Shown here one piece after another: positions 53,836 through 62,739 of a DNA stretch of 64,000 bases. The notes under the pieces were generated by a model that saw only the letters and a list, made by a program, of their open reading frames with translations, did not search any database and was not told the DNA's origin. Position numbers and translations under genes: made by a program. The DNA is taken from the NCBI GenBank assembly GCA_965226915.1, contig CBDDEJ010000008.1, positions 744,001 through 808,000 on the forward strand, read 5' to 3'. Each line of letters begins with the position of its first letter. Position 1 is the stretch's first letter. This DNA comes from Io17-Chloro-G2 sp965226915 (GTDB taxonomy: Bacteria; Chloroflexota; Dehalococcoidia; Lucifugimonadales; UBA3495).

Positions 53836-54756
53836 TTAGCCTTCGGCTCCGGTCCCTCGCAACCTTGGGTCCAGAATATCCCGCAGCGCGTCACCCAGCA
53901 CATTCCAGGCGAACACCACTATAAATATTGCCAACCCGGGTAATACTGTCGTCCAAGGCGCGATCGTGGTATTCGCCGCGGCTTTGCTCAATATACCGCC
54001 CCAGGATGGAACGTCGGGAGGGGTGCCTACTCCCAGAAAACTCAGGGCGGCTTCGGCGATGATAGCTGCTCCCAGGTAGTAGGTCACAATCACGATATAA
54101 AGAGCTAGCAGGTTGGGTATCATGTGCCGGATCATGATCCGCCAAGCACCGGCCCCCACCGCCTTGGCAGCCAGGATATAGTCCATCTCCTTTACCGCCA
54201 AACCTTGAGCACGAAGGACGCGGGTTGTGAGAGGCACATAGGCAATGCTCAAGGCGATTACCACGTTGTTGAGGGAAGCCCCAAGGGCAGCCATGATGGC
54301 GATGGCCAGAATAAGGGTGGGAAAGGCGATCATGGTGTCCACGATCCGCTGTATGACGAGGTCCATTATTCCTCCAAAATGGACACTGACAACCGCTACG
54401 AACATGCCTATGGTGCACCCAATGAATGCGGACAGGAGGCCCGCATACAGCGAAATCCGTGCGCCGTAAACCAGCCTGCTGAACAAGTCTCGCCCCAGGT
54501 GGTCCCCACCTAGCCAGTTCTCGGCGCTGGGTTTGGCAAATTTACTCTCGGGGCTAGGTTTGTAGGGGTCATGGGTCGCGATCGCTGGGGCGAAGATGGC
54601 GAAAAATATGAGAACAACAGCTACCACCGACCCAAAAGCACCCAAATACTTTTGCGTGAAAAAGAAAACCAACTGCCTCTTGACCGCCGGCCAGCGGCCC
54701 AGAGGTTGAATCGTATAGGCCTCGGCGCTCGCTGGTTGTATGCTCATTTTTCTCAC
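53836..54756 (-). CDS. ABC transporter permease, DppC/OppC type
   Basis: A 306-residue permease with a long cytoplasmic N-terminus, an early helix (YLGAFGSVVAVVLIFFAIFA) and the LGGDHLGRDLFSRLVYGARI motif, then four or five more helices and the EAA loop (AAKAVGAGAWRIMIRHMIPN). It transports peptides, nickel or related solutes with its DppB partner 18 bp upstream. ATPase genes (DppD/F) are not present. Confidence 0.93.
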   Translation of the reverse strand: MRKMSIQPASAEAYTIQPLGRWPAVKRQLVFFFTQKYLGAFGSVVAVVLIFFAIFAPAIATHDPYKPSPESKFAKPSAENWLGGDHLGRDLFSRLVYGARISLYAGLLSAFIGCTIGMFVAVVSVHFGGIMDLVIQRIVDTMIAFPTLILAIAIMAALGASLNNVVIALSIAYVPLTTRVLRAQGLAVKEMDYILAAKAVGAGAWRIMIRHMIPNLLALYIVIVTYYLGAAIIAEAALSFLGVGTPPDVPSWGGILSKAAANTTIAPWTTVLPGLAIFIVVFAWNVLGDALRDILDPRLRGTGAEG

Positions 54757-54774
54757 CCCGATATCTAGAGCAGG

Positions 54775-55740
54775 CTAAGCGTAACGAATCCTCGGATTTA
54801 GCCAGGCGTACAACAGGTCCGTGATCAGATTCGCCACCAACACGAAGACGGTGATCAACATGATTATGCCTTGGATCATGGGGAAGTCCCGGTTCAGGAT
54901 AGCGGTGATCAGCAACCTGCCCATCCCAGGCACCAAGAAGATCACTTCGATTATTACCGTGCCTGCGATGATCGATCCCAACTCGTGGCCCGAAACGGTA
55001 AGTACCGGCAACAGTGCGTTCCTCAGAGCGTGCCGGAAAATCACCACCCTCTCTCCTAGACCTTTGGCTCGGGCCGTCCGTATGTAATCTTCACGGAGCA
55101 CCTCCAACATGGCTGAGCGGGTCACCCGGGCCAGAAATGCTGTGTTCGAGGTGCCCAAAGCAATTGCTGGGAAGATAAGCTGCTGCAGGTTGACCGAGGG
55201 GTCTTCCCAGATGTTGACGTAACCTATCGGCGGGAAGTAGCCGAACCACATCACCAAAAAGAAGATCATCATGATGGCGACCCAGAAGTTGGGCGTTGCT
55301 ATCCCCACGATGGTAAGGGCTCTAGAGATATAGTCACCCATCGTGTCCTGCCTCAAAGCAGAGTAAACACCCAAGGGTATGGCCACTATAGAGGCCAGGA
55401 ACACCGCCATCACGCCTAGCTCTACGGTAACCGGCAGCCTTTGCCACATGTCGCCGACAACTGGAGTGTCGTAGAAGTAAGATTCGCCGAAGTCCAACTG
55501 CACAATGCCCCATGCCCAGTCTGCGTATTGGACAACAATGGGCCGGTCCGTTCCTAGCTGAGCCCGTATCTCGGCCAGCAGTTCCTCATCGTAGGATTCT
55601 TCTCCTTCGTCGCCTCCCGCAACAATGAACATGATCGCCGGATCGCCGGGCACGACACGCAGGATAACAAAAACCACCACCGAGATCATCAGCAGCGAGG
55701 GTATGAACAGGCCCACTCTTTTGAAGATATAGTAGCGCAT
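54775..55740 (-). CDS. ABC transporter permease, DppB/OppB type
   Basis: A 321-residue permease: MRYYIFKRVGLFIPSLLMIS at the start, VVPGDPAIMFIVAGGDEGEE, and the EAA-type loop RTARAKGLGERVVIFRHALR. ATG at 55740 is chosen over one 42 bp upstream because the family begins with M-x-x-Y-I/F-x-K-R. It pairs with the DppC-type gene 18 bp downstream. Confidence 0.93.
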   Translation of the reverse strand: MRYYIFKRVGLFIPSLLMISVVVFVILRVVPGDPAIMFIVAGGDEGEESYDEELLAEIRAQLGTDRPIVVQYADWAWGIVQLDFGESYFYDTPVVGDMWQRLPVTVELGVMAVFLASIVAIPLGVYSALRQDTMGDYISRALTIVGIATPNFWVAIMMIFFLVMWFGYFPPIGYVNIWEDPSVNLQQLIFPAIALGTSNTAFLARVTRSAMLEVLREDYIRTARAKGLGERVVIFRHALRNALLPVLTVSGHELGSIIAGTVIIEVIFLVPGMGRLLITAILNRDFPMIQGIIMLITVFVLVANLITDLLYAWLNPRIRYA

Positions 55741-55782
55741 CTTTCCAGGCGTCTCTAAGGCAGATTGGGAAAGGCCAATCAC

Positions 55783-55983
55783 CTACATTAACACCAAGGT
55801 GAGATCTTCGTGGATATCTACGTACCCTCCGCAGATTTCACATTGGTATTGCCGTAGGTACTGACGGGGCAACTTTCTCTCCTGTTTGTCACGCTCCGCC
55901 CCGATGTATGGGCACCAAGCGTCCAACTCTGTAGCCGAGATGATTTGCTCCGCCCACCACGAAAAAGGTGGGTGAACTGCCAC
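55783..55983 (-). CDS. possible small Cys-containing protein between binding protein and permease genes
   Basis: A GTG-started frame of 66 residues reads AVHPPFSWWAEQIISATELD, WCPYIGAERDKQERKLPRQY and QCEICGGYVDIHEDLTLVLM. The CxxC plus an earlier Cys could bind a metal. No ribosome binding site is clear and another frame overlaps. Protein-like, but not recognised. Confidence 0.35.
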   Translation of the reverse strand: MAVHPPFSWWAEQIISATELDAWCPYIGAERDKQERKLPRQYLRQYQCEICGGYVDIHEDLTLVLM

Positions 55984-56063
55984 TCGGCTATGCTGGTGAA
56001 CAAAGCTCCCGGGCCAAATTTGCCGGACGCCTCGCGTAGTACTCAGGAGTATTCAGGAAGGCC

Positions 56064-56095
56064 GGATTCAGGGCCCCGGCCGGGGCCCTGAATCC
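56064..56095. terminator. perfect 32-bp palindrome after the binding-protein gene
   Basis: GGATTCAGGGCCCCGG and its exact complement form a 16-bp stem, 31 bp after the stop of the binding-protein gene on the minus strand. In such operons a hairpin here often protects the binding-protein mRNA and lowers permease expression. Confidence 0.65.
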
Positions 56096-56125
56096 TTAAT
56101 CAACTGCCTAAGTGGAGCCCTTAAC

Positions 56126-57967
56126 TTAGCACTTGGGATCGCACCACATGTGCTCCAACTTGTGGTTGGCGTAGCCACTGGGATGCATGTTTATATTCTG
56201 GATTCGGTTGCTTATCGGCCAATGTCTCATGCTCCAGTACACTCCGACGTAATTGTTATCCTGGTTCAGCATGATATCGTGAGCCTTCAGCACCAAATCT
56301 TTTCGCTTGTCCCGGTCTGCCACCCCTGCCTGTAACGCAACCAACTCCTCGAGCCCTTCCGGAATCCAGCCTCTGTTGTCTCCGCCAGCGGCCCGCATGG
56401 GCGCGGTGCCTGTTGTGTACCGAAGCAGCGCCGCGGACGGGTCATCAAAATTATAGGTAGATCCCTGCAGGTTGAATTGGAATTCCCCGTTATCGTATGC
56501 GACGTAGCCGGCGGCGCTTTCGTACACCTTCAGCGTGACATCCCAGTCCAGGAAAGTCCTCAACTGGTCCGCGATGATCGCCGCCACGTCAGGATACCCC
56601 ACCGCATCTCTGGTAGCGAACTCCACCTGAAACCCTCCACCAAAACCGGCGTCGGCCAGCAACCGGCGTGCCTCTACCAAGTCATCGGGGTGTTTCTCCC
56701 CGTTAAGCTCCCGGAATCCGGGCATCTGGGCTGCTTCTTCCGAGGTGTAGCTATACCAGGTGTCAGGCGGCAAGGGAGTACCCAGCAGATCCTGCCCACC
56801 ACTGATGATCTCTATGATGGGCTGGCGGTGTATCGCCAAATTAAGGGCCTGTCTCACTCGCTGGTCGTCGAAGGGTTTCTTGGTCGTGTTTATTTGAAAA
56901 CCTCTAAAACCGCTGGGTCCGGCCCAGCGCACCTCGAGTTCCCCCGCCATGTCTTCGCCCAGCTTCACGGCTTGCAGCGGATTCAAGGGGGTAGTCGGCT
57001 GATTTTGCATCAAAACCTGTCCTGACTTGAAAGCCGCTATCGTCGTTCCGGGATCGGTAATAATGAAGTGAGACATCGAGTCGATGCGGGGGTAGCCCTC
57101 CTTCCAGTAATCGGGATTCCTCACGAACTCGTTTTTGACATCGACGGTATAGCCCACGTGCAAGAAGGGACCTGAGCCGTTGAGGTCCTCTGATTGGTAA
57201 ATGTTTTGAATCTTCCCTTCACCGAGTATCGTGTGCTTGGGCCCAATCCCGACGGCGCTAAGCGAAAGCATATCAAGAAAAGCAGGGAGCGGGTAGTTGA
57301 GCTTTATCTCCACAGTCTTGTCATCGATGGCCCGGGACTGGCCTACCTCGTAGCCGCCTCTGAAAAAGAAGAGCGAAGTCCTGCGCTGGCCTTTCATGAC
57401 TTCGAAACAATCAGGGCACAACATGGCGTCTAAACTGAAGACGACATCGTCGGCAGTGACGGGCACGCCATCGTGCCAGTTGGCCTTCTTGTTCAGGTGG
57501 AAAATATAGGTTAGCCCATCGTCCAGTATTTCCCAGCTTTCCGCCAAGTCACCCCGAATCACCGAGGGATCCGGGTCCTCCGGGTCCCATTCCACCAGAG
57601 TGTTGAACATGGGGCCCATGTTTTTCATCGTGGAAGACCCCGCCTGCCAGAGGTACCGTTTGGAGGGAGCCGCGTAGTCGGCCATGGGGATATCGCCGCC
57701 AAAGTTATCCGAAACCATCGCCGAACTGCCGGTTGGCTCAACAACGGGCGCTGGAACGGTGCTAGCCTGGGCATTGGGGGTCTCCAGAGTGATTCTGCTG
57801 ACCGGAGGGATCAGTTCGGGCATGGACTGGGTGGCCTGCGATTCTTGTGGAGCCGAAGTCGCAGCAGGCGCCTCGGCAGAGGAGCCACAGGCGACGATGA
57901 CCGCCAAGGTCAAGAGGAACCACGCGGTCATGATTCCTTTGGACTGTATTATCCAACGATTCAACAT
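56126..57967 (-). CDS. ABC transporter substrate-binding lipoprotein, SBP family 5
   Basis: A 613-residue lipoprotein (lipobox VIVACGSS) of the DppA/OppA type: RGDLAESWEILDDGLTYIFH, KKANWHDGVPVTADDVVFSL and FQINTTKKPFDDQRVRQALN are the family marks. It captures peptides or other solutes outside the membrane for the two permeases downstream. A promoter probably lies in 57968-58190. The substrate cannot be told from sequence. Confidence 0.93.
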   Translation of the reverse strand: MLNRWIIQSKGIMTAWFLLTLAVIVACGSSAEAPAATSAPQESQATQSMPELIPPVSRITLETPNAQASTVPAPVVEPTGSSAMVSDNFGGDIPMADYAAPSKRYLWQAGSSTMKNMGPMFNTLVEWDPEDPDPSVIRGDLAESWEILDDGLTYIFHLNKKANWHDGVPVTADDVVFSLDAMLCPDCFEVMKGQRRTSLFFFRGGYEVGQSRAIDDKTVEIKLNYPLPAFLDMLSLSAVGIGPKHTILGEGKIQNIYQSEDLNGSGPFLHVGYTVDVKNEFVRNPDYWKEGYPRIDSMSHFIITDPGTTIAAFKSGQVLMQNQPTTPLNPLQAVKLGEDMAGELEVRWAGPSGFRGFQINTTKKPFDDQRVRQALNLAIHRQPIIEIISGGQDLLGTPLPPDTWYSYTSEEAAQMPGFRELNGEKHPDDLVEARRLLADAGFGGGFQVEFATRDAVGYPDVAAIIADQLRTFLDWDVTLKVYESAAGYVAYDNGEFQFNLQGSTYNFDDPSAALLRYTTGTAPMRAAGGDNRGWIPEGLEELVALQAGVADRDKRKDLVLKAHDIMLNQDNNYVGVYWSMRHWPISNRIQNINMHPSGYANHKLEHMWCDPKC

Positions 57968-58196
57968 GAAAAAACCTCTGGATCAAGTTAATTTGGGTTT
58001 AACGGGTCCTACCGGCCGATATGATTGGGCCATATGATAGTGCGGTTAGGCCGCTGTTGCTCCATAAGATACCCAACCGGAGCGATTTGTTCAAGAAACA
58101 CCGTGTTTGCTCAATTACAAACCGGTATCGTTAGCCGTACTTTGGGATAGGCGGCAAATATAGTCTATGAATAAATGATATGTCAATAGCCGTAAG

Positions 58197-59657
58197 CTTA
58201 AGGTAACTGTTCAGACTTGATGAGGTGAATTGGCTCAAAGCCGTTGGAAAAACGCTGGCATGGCCGGGGGAGTTGTGGCATACCAGGGAGGTGGACACTG
58301 AACTAGACCTGAACGCGGCGAGTGGCGAAACTCTGCTGGAGATAATTGCCGGCCAGCGGGCAGTCATTGCCGATTTGCAAAGGCGGATTGGGGTTCTGGA
58401 ATCCCGTCCCAACCGGCGCGGGTCGTCGGGGATGCCGGGTAATCAGCCGCACTCCAGCCGGCAAGCGCCGGAGAAAAAGGAGCCCAGAAAGCCGCGCCGC
58501 CATGGCTTCGCCCGCCAGCGCATGACTCCTACCCGGCGGGTGGAGCATGCCGTGGCGGTCTGTCCCGACTGCGGGACTCACCTGAACGGCGGATGGGTAC
58601 AGCGAACTCGGGAAGTCATTGAGCTACCGGTGGCTCCGGTAGAAGTGACCGAGCACGCCCTGGTAGCCCGCATCTGTCCGGTATGCCAGCGGCGCCGGCT
58701 GCCCAAAGAGGCCCTGCAGGGGGTGGTTCTGGGCCAGCAGCGCCTGGGGGTCAATCTGGTAAGCCTGATGGTGACCCTGCGGGAGGAGGGACGGTTGCCC
58801 ATAAGAATCATCCAATGGTACCTGGAGAGCGTCCATCAGTTGCACCTGAGTGTTGGCGCCATCGTCGAGGCCGTCCATGGAGTAGCCCGTCAGGCTGAGA
58901 CGGCGGTGCGAGAGGTGCTCGAGCAAGTCCGCGCCAGTCCCGTGGTGCAGGGCGACGAAACCGGCTGGCGCCAGGACGGGAGCAACGGCTATGTTTGGAC
59001 CTTCAGCACTCCCAGCGAACGATACTTCCTGCGTCGGGGTCGGGATAAGGGGGTGGTGGATGAGGTGCTGGATTCCTCCTTCAGCGGAGTGTTGGTCAGT
59101 GATTTCTACGCCGCCTATAACCACTACCCGGGCCTGAAGCAACGGTGCTGGGCTCATCTGCTGCGGGATATCCATGACCTGAAAGGGTTGTACCCAGAAG
59201 ACGCTGGGCTGGCTCAGTGGGCCGAGGCGGTTCACCAGGTCTACACGGAGGCCAAGGCCTCGGTCCTTCCCCGAGCCCAGCCAGGCCATCGCACCCAGCT
59301 AATGCTGGAGGAGAAACTAATGGTCTTGGCGCGGCCTTTCCTTAAAGATCCCCTGGCGAAAGATCCCCTGGCGGTTCAGGCCAAGCTCTGCCGGCGCATG
59401 GAACGGTTCATCAAGGAACTGTTTGTCTTCGTGTCGGACCCAGCCGTGCCCTCAGACAACAACGCCGCCGAGCGGAGCCTGCGGCATCTGGTAACCAGTC
59501 GCAAGATCAGCGGCGGCGCCCGCTCAGGGCAGGGCGCCGACAGCAAGATGACCTTGGCATCCCTCTTTGGCACCTGGCGGGCCAGAGGTCTCAATCCCCT
59601 CCTGGAATGCCGCCGGTTGCTCACTTCCCCTCAACTCTGAACAGTTTCAGCTTAAGG
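58197..59657 (+). mobile_element. IS66-type insertion sequence
   Basis: The left end CTTAAGGTAACTGTTCAG and the right end CTGAACAGTTTCAGCTTAAG are imperfect inverted repeats about 20 bp long, enclosing one transposase gene. No 8-bp target duplication is recognisable. The short accessory genes of larger IS66 elements (tnpA, tnpB) are absent, as in compact single-gene relatives. Confidence 0.8.
58225..59640 (+). CDS. IS66-family transposase
   Basis: A 471-residue transposase. An N-terminal coiled segment (IIAGQRAVIADLQRRIGVLE), a zinc-finger (CPDCGTHLNGG and ICPVCQRRR), then the DDE domain: VVQGDETGWRQDGSNGYVWT, LVSDFYAAYNHYPGLKQRCW, and VPSDNNAAERSLRHLVTSRK. A short CDS-internal duplication (KDPLAKDPLA) is visible. 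The start (GTG at 58225) is not certain. Confidence 0.93.
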   Translation: MNWLKAVGKTLAWPGELWHTREVDTELDLNAASGETLLEIIAGQRAVIADLQRRIGVLESRPNRRGSSGMPGNQPHSSRQAPEKKEPRKPRRHGFARQRMTPTRRVEHAVAVCPDCGTHLNGGWVQRTREVIELPVAPVEVTEHALVARICPVCQRRRLPKEALQGVVLGQQRLGVNLVSLMVTLREEGRLPIRIIQWYLESVHQLHLSVGAIVEAVHGVARQAETAVREVLEQVRASPVVQGDETGWRQDGSNGYVWTFSTPSERYFLRRGRDKGVVDEVLDSSFSGVLVSDFYAAYNHYPGLKQRCWAHLLRDIHDLKGLYPEDAGLAQWAEAVHQVYTEAKASVLPRAQPGHRTQLMLEEKLMVLARPFLKDPLAKDPLAVQAKLCRRMERFIKELFVFVSDPAVPSDNNAAERSLRHLVTSRKISGGARSGQGADSKMTLASLFGTWRARGLNPLLECRRLLTSPQL

Positions 59658-59915
59658 GTCGCAGATGCGGTCCGTTCTGCGCGATCCGAAGCAGAGTTAC
59701 GGTCACTCGGAAGCCAGGCTATGGGTACGGCGGTGGCGATCAAAGAAGAGTTGGACCGCTACGGCATTTCAACGGACAGTCAAGCAATGCGTCGTTCGCT
59801 CGAAGACTTGAACGCCGACTATGGTAATGACGTTTCAGAATTGCGCCGACGGCTCCACATAACGCTTCAACAGGTTGCCGGTTACTACCGTGCTCGGGCC
59901 CCTGGTCTAAACTGA
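59658..59915 (+). pseudogene. helical protein remnant downstream of IS66
   Basis: The frame reads ADAVRSARSEAELRSLGSQA, TAVAIKEELDRYGISTDSQA and DVSELRRRLHITLQQVAGYY, then stops at 59915. It is open from inside the IS66 end, so either the IS truncated a gene or ATG at 59719 starts a 65-residue protein. Amphipathic helices; not recognised. Confidence 0.4.
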
Positions 59916-60456
59916 CGCGCCTGGATTGATTCTCTCGGGTCCGAGATGCCACCGTGCCTGGTGACAGATACCTCCTCGCAATTGCACACAATCGCGAAAT
60001 GGACTCAATCTGGCCGTCCCATAGCTAAACACCGTGGCCCGAGCAATACCGCCAGGCTAAACAGGCTAGACGACTCCATTACGATATTGACCCCGTAATT
60101 GCCGATGCCCTTACCAGAGGTATCGCTTCATCTCGACTTGGCCGGGATTCCCCAGATCAAACCAACTTTCCTGGATATAGCTCCTTCTGGGATACCGTCA
60201 AATATAATCCCGCATTCCAAGGGCATCAAATGCGGCCTGATTCGCTCAAATTCCCCGCTTTCATTGGGCAACCACTGTACTGCCAAGCCTAAAATCCCCA
60301 AACCGCTGGTCTACGCCCAAGTCTCCCCCTTGGGAACCTCTTTTGCGACCCCGTAACCGTAACCAATCCCGATGCTCCTGAGGTGGACTAGCCAGGAGCC
60401 AGCCGAAGCCGGCCAATTCGTTCCAGTATCCCACATAGCATTTCCCGGCTCACTAG

Positions 60457-60601
60457 TACTACAACGACGCGTTATCCTACAAGGTAACTCGTGGGCGGAT
60501 TTTGAAGCTGGCAACGAACGAGTGCGAGTCTCCCATGATGAACGGTCCGTAGCTGAAGAAGAAGACCTGAGCGTGTTTTCTCATAACGCGTCGTTGTAGT
60601 A
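60457..60601 (-). mobile_element. 145-bp non-autonomous element (MITE-B)
   Basis: Perfect 19-bp terminal inverted repeats, TACTACAACGACGCGTTAT and ATAACGCGTCGTTGTAGTA, between CTAG at 60453-60456 and 60602-60605. The first ten bases resemble the IS701 end (TATTACAACG), so IS701-type transposase could mobilise it. On the minus strand it holds a 36-codon frame starting MRKHAQVFFFSYGPF, which I do not recognise. It is inserted at the CTAG end of MITE-A copy 2. Confidence 0.85.
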
Positions 60602-60605
60602 CTAG

Positions 60606-60776
60606 AGGTCTGGCCGGAAAGCCATTGGCCGGGTTTCGCGCTACGCCAGACAGACGTATTATAGTCTTATGTGGCATGATAGTGTCTGTAATACGGTTCA
60701 AGAACCCACTGTTACATCGACAATCGTCGCTAAGGAAACGGCAGCTTGGAGAGAATCGGGGTTTCCGTCCGAGTTT
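60606..60776 (-). mobile_element. 171-bp non-autonomous element (MITE-A), copy 2
   Basis: Same length and about 85-90% identity to 50992-51162, inverted. It lies between CTAG at 60602-60605 and 60777-60780, within the C-terminal codons of the right IS1380 transposase, so it inserted after that IS. Confidence 0.8.
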
Positions 60777-60780
60777 CTAG

Positions 60781-62098
60781 CACCTCAGCAAGCTGAAACA
60801 CCAGCCTTCTGGCATGGCGCACCAACCGTCCTCCGGTCTTGATCATCCTGGTCTGAAGACTGGTCAGCGACCAGTGCTTCATCGACTCCGGCAACACCAG
60901 CCTTCTCAAGAAGTTGCCCAAGTTGTAAGCCAGTACGAACAACTCCAGCCTGACCTGATTGGCCACGAACTTGTGGCAGGACAACCTGGTCCAGTTCAGG
61001 GCGTACTTGCCTTCTTTTATCCATTGCTCCGCCGTGCCTCGGCCATTGTAAAAGCGGACTATCCCGATGTTTGGATAGCTCAGATTGGTGACTATGAAGC
61101 CCACTCTGGGAAACAGTTCTCCCTGGCGCCACTCCACCTTAGAGTCCACTCTCCGAGCAACGTTCCAGCTCTGGGCCTGGTAGACGAAGTCATGATAGGA
61201 GACGATGGGCTTTGGGGAAGGCCCCTCAGTAGGCCGTGTCAGCAGGTGCGCTATCTCCCGCTGCAGCACTTCTGTAGCACTTCTGTAGCACTTCTGTAGC
61301 ACTTCTGTAGCACTTCTGTAGCACTTCGTTTGCTGGCAGCCTGATGGCGTAGCCGATGTTTCTTGCTTCCAGATAATCGTATATCTCCGGCTTGGCGAAG
61401 GCGGCGTCAGCACGAAACAGCAGCCTGACCGCTGCTGTCAAATAACGCTCCACCACCGGATCAAGGACTTCTTGCCAATCATCGGCACTGGGGACGTTGC
61501 CTGACCGTAGCTTCGCTCCTTCACAATCCCCGAACTGGTTGAACAGAAAGAGAGGGTGATAGCAGACGCATTCGAAGTGGCCGTTATAGGCTGCTCCCTC
61601 CTGCTGGCCGTGCACTGGACTCTCGGAACTATCCATATCCAGGATAACTCGCCGGTGTAGGGTGTGGGCCATCGCCCGTTCCACCCAACGGGTATTCATT
61701 CGTGCCAGCGCCTGCCGGTTGTCCTCTTGGGTCAGGAACTCCGTCTCGAACCGGCCCATCTCACTGGTGCTGGCTCCTTTCCGCTCCGAGCCTTGCCATC
61801 CCACGATCACTCGCATGGCTGGGTCTTGGGAAAGGCGCACTGCGTCATTGGTGTCGTCGTAGCCGGCCAAGCGGCTGTAGATCGACTGTCTTAGCAGCGG
61901 AACCAGGTGGTGAAGGATATTGCGTCCGGTACGGCTTTCCTGGAGGTAGTCCTCAGCGATTTCGGTAAGGCCCAAGGCATCATCAAACTCTCGAAAGGCA
62001 AGAAGACCAGCGTCGGTGGTGATGGTGGCACCGTGAAATGCCAGGCGGACTTTGGGGTTGAACTGGAGCCGGAGAGAGGCCTTTTCGCCGTCACCCAT
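60781..62098 (-). pseudogene. IS1380-family transposase, frameshifted and truncated
   Basis: Same protein as the left copy, from ATG at 62098. After the codons for NIGYAIRLPA an 11-bp unit is repeated five and a half times; 55 added bases shift the frame. The downstream part (SPKPIVSYHDFVYQAQSWNV and on) is intact in the other frame until MITE-A interrupts the last codons at 60780. The protein cannot be made in one piece. Confidence 0.9.
61266..61327 (-). repeat. 11-bp tandem repeat inside the transposase gene
   Basis: Five full copies and a partial sixth of GCACTTCTGTA (plus strand), where the left IS copy has a single GTGCTGCAG stretch. Since 11 is not a multiple of three, each gain or loss changes the reading frame. 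Confidence 0.9.
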
Positions 62099-62206
62099 GG
62101 GGTGCCTCCAGGATGCTTACGCTACCTATATAAAACTCGCCAAGCTATGGGGTAATTATAGCCATACCGACGGCCAACGTCTCACAAATGGACAATGGTT
62201 TAAAGA

Positions 62207-62653
62207 ATGCCGACGATTTACTCAGAGGGATATTCAGCCATATGGGAAATGTGGGTTAACTTCAACGCCATGCAGCCCGAGGACTACGAGAATTTCCGAT
62301 ACCCGCCTCCGTTTGAACGGAACTACCAAACCGGTATTGAAGAGGGGTTCAGCTTCTGCAAGACCGGCCGGATGCCGTACGACCCGGTGGTGTGCGCCAC
62401 GCTGATTGCGATCAAACATCACCTCGGGAACTACGTGAGGGTCAGCAGCGACGGGGACTTCGACGATGCCGACGAATGGGGTCCGGCGTACGATCTGTAC
62501 TTCAGGGCGTTGCGGCGGGAGTTGCCGCCGCTCTTCCGCCAGTTCGCTGCCAAGCTGAGCGGCGCTAAAGCTGCCCGGTTTTGCAACGGTCACTTCGTAG
62601 AATCCGACGGCAACGGTAACTGCGGATACTGTGGTGGCCGGCCAGGAAGTTAA
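62207..62653 (+). CDS. C-terminal part of an MGYTHYW-family protein, 5' end replaced by IS1380
   Basis: The recognisable part begins after the IS end at 62256: VNFNAMQPEDYENFRYPPP, EEGFSFCKTGRMPYDPVVCA, LIAIKHHLGNYVRVSSDGDF. This matches the second half of the MGYTHYW family (the FNFCKTaxKPYD and SDGD parts). The frame continues upstream to ATG at 62207 inside the IS end, so a chimeric product of 148 residues could be made. It ends with TAA at 62651-62653, with a hammerhead ribozyme starting at the next base. Confidence 0.6.
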   Translation: MPTIYSEGYSAIWEMWVNFNAMQPEDYENFRYPPPFERNYQTGIEEGFSFCKTGRMPYDPVVCATLIAIKHHLGNYVRVSSDGDFDDADEWGPAYDLYFRALRRELPPLFRQFAAKLSGAKAARFCNGHFVESDGNGNCGYCGGRPGS

Positions 62654-62708
62654 CCCGCCCGATGAGTCCCAGTGGGGACGAAACCGGAGCGGCCGCTCCG
62701 GTCGCGGG
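62654..62708 (+). ncRNA. hammerhead ribozyme, type I, with one core change (U4 to C)
   Basis: Stem I pairs CCCGC (62654-62658) with GCGGG (62704-62708). The core reads CCGATGA (62659-62665); the consensus is CTGANGA, so position U4 is C. Stem II is GTCCC/GGGAC with an AGTG loop (62666-62679), then GAAA (62680-62683). Stem III is ACCGGAGC/GCTCCGGT with a GGCC loop (62683-62702), followed by the cleavage-site C at 62703 (GTC). All three stems are perfect. The core change may slow or abolish cleavage. It begins at the base after the upstream stop codon and ends 31 bp before the next start. Confidence 0.7.
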
Positions 62709-62739
62709 AGCCTATACCCAACCCGCTTGGAGATTGAAG

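Larger units (their letters stand above)
60142..62255 (-). mobile_element. IS1380-type insertion sequence, right copy (disrupted), inverted
   Basis: Homologous to 49099-50850 over its whole length but in the opposite orientation, and carrying three additions: an 11-bp tandem expansion (61266-61327), MITE-A copy 2 (60606-60776) and MITE-B (60457-60601). Subtracting these leaves about 1735 bp, close to the left copy. The approximately 100 bp upstream of the transposase start differ more between copies than the coding parts do. No target duplication recognised. Confidence 0.8.

Noticed and set aside
61266..61327. 11-bp units as a CRISPR or iteron array
   Set aside because: Contiguous repeats inside a transposase reading frame, with a single-copy counterpart in the other IS copy.
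48775..62653. One MGYTHYW gene cleanly split by a composite transposon
   Set aside because: The left and right pieces appear to overlap in the family alignment and no target duplication is visible, so a simple split is not supported.
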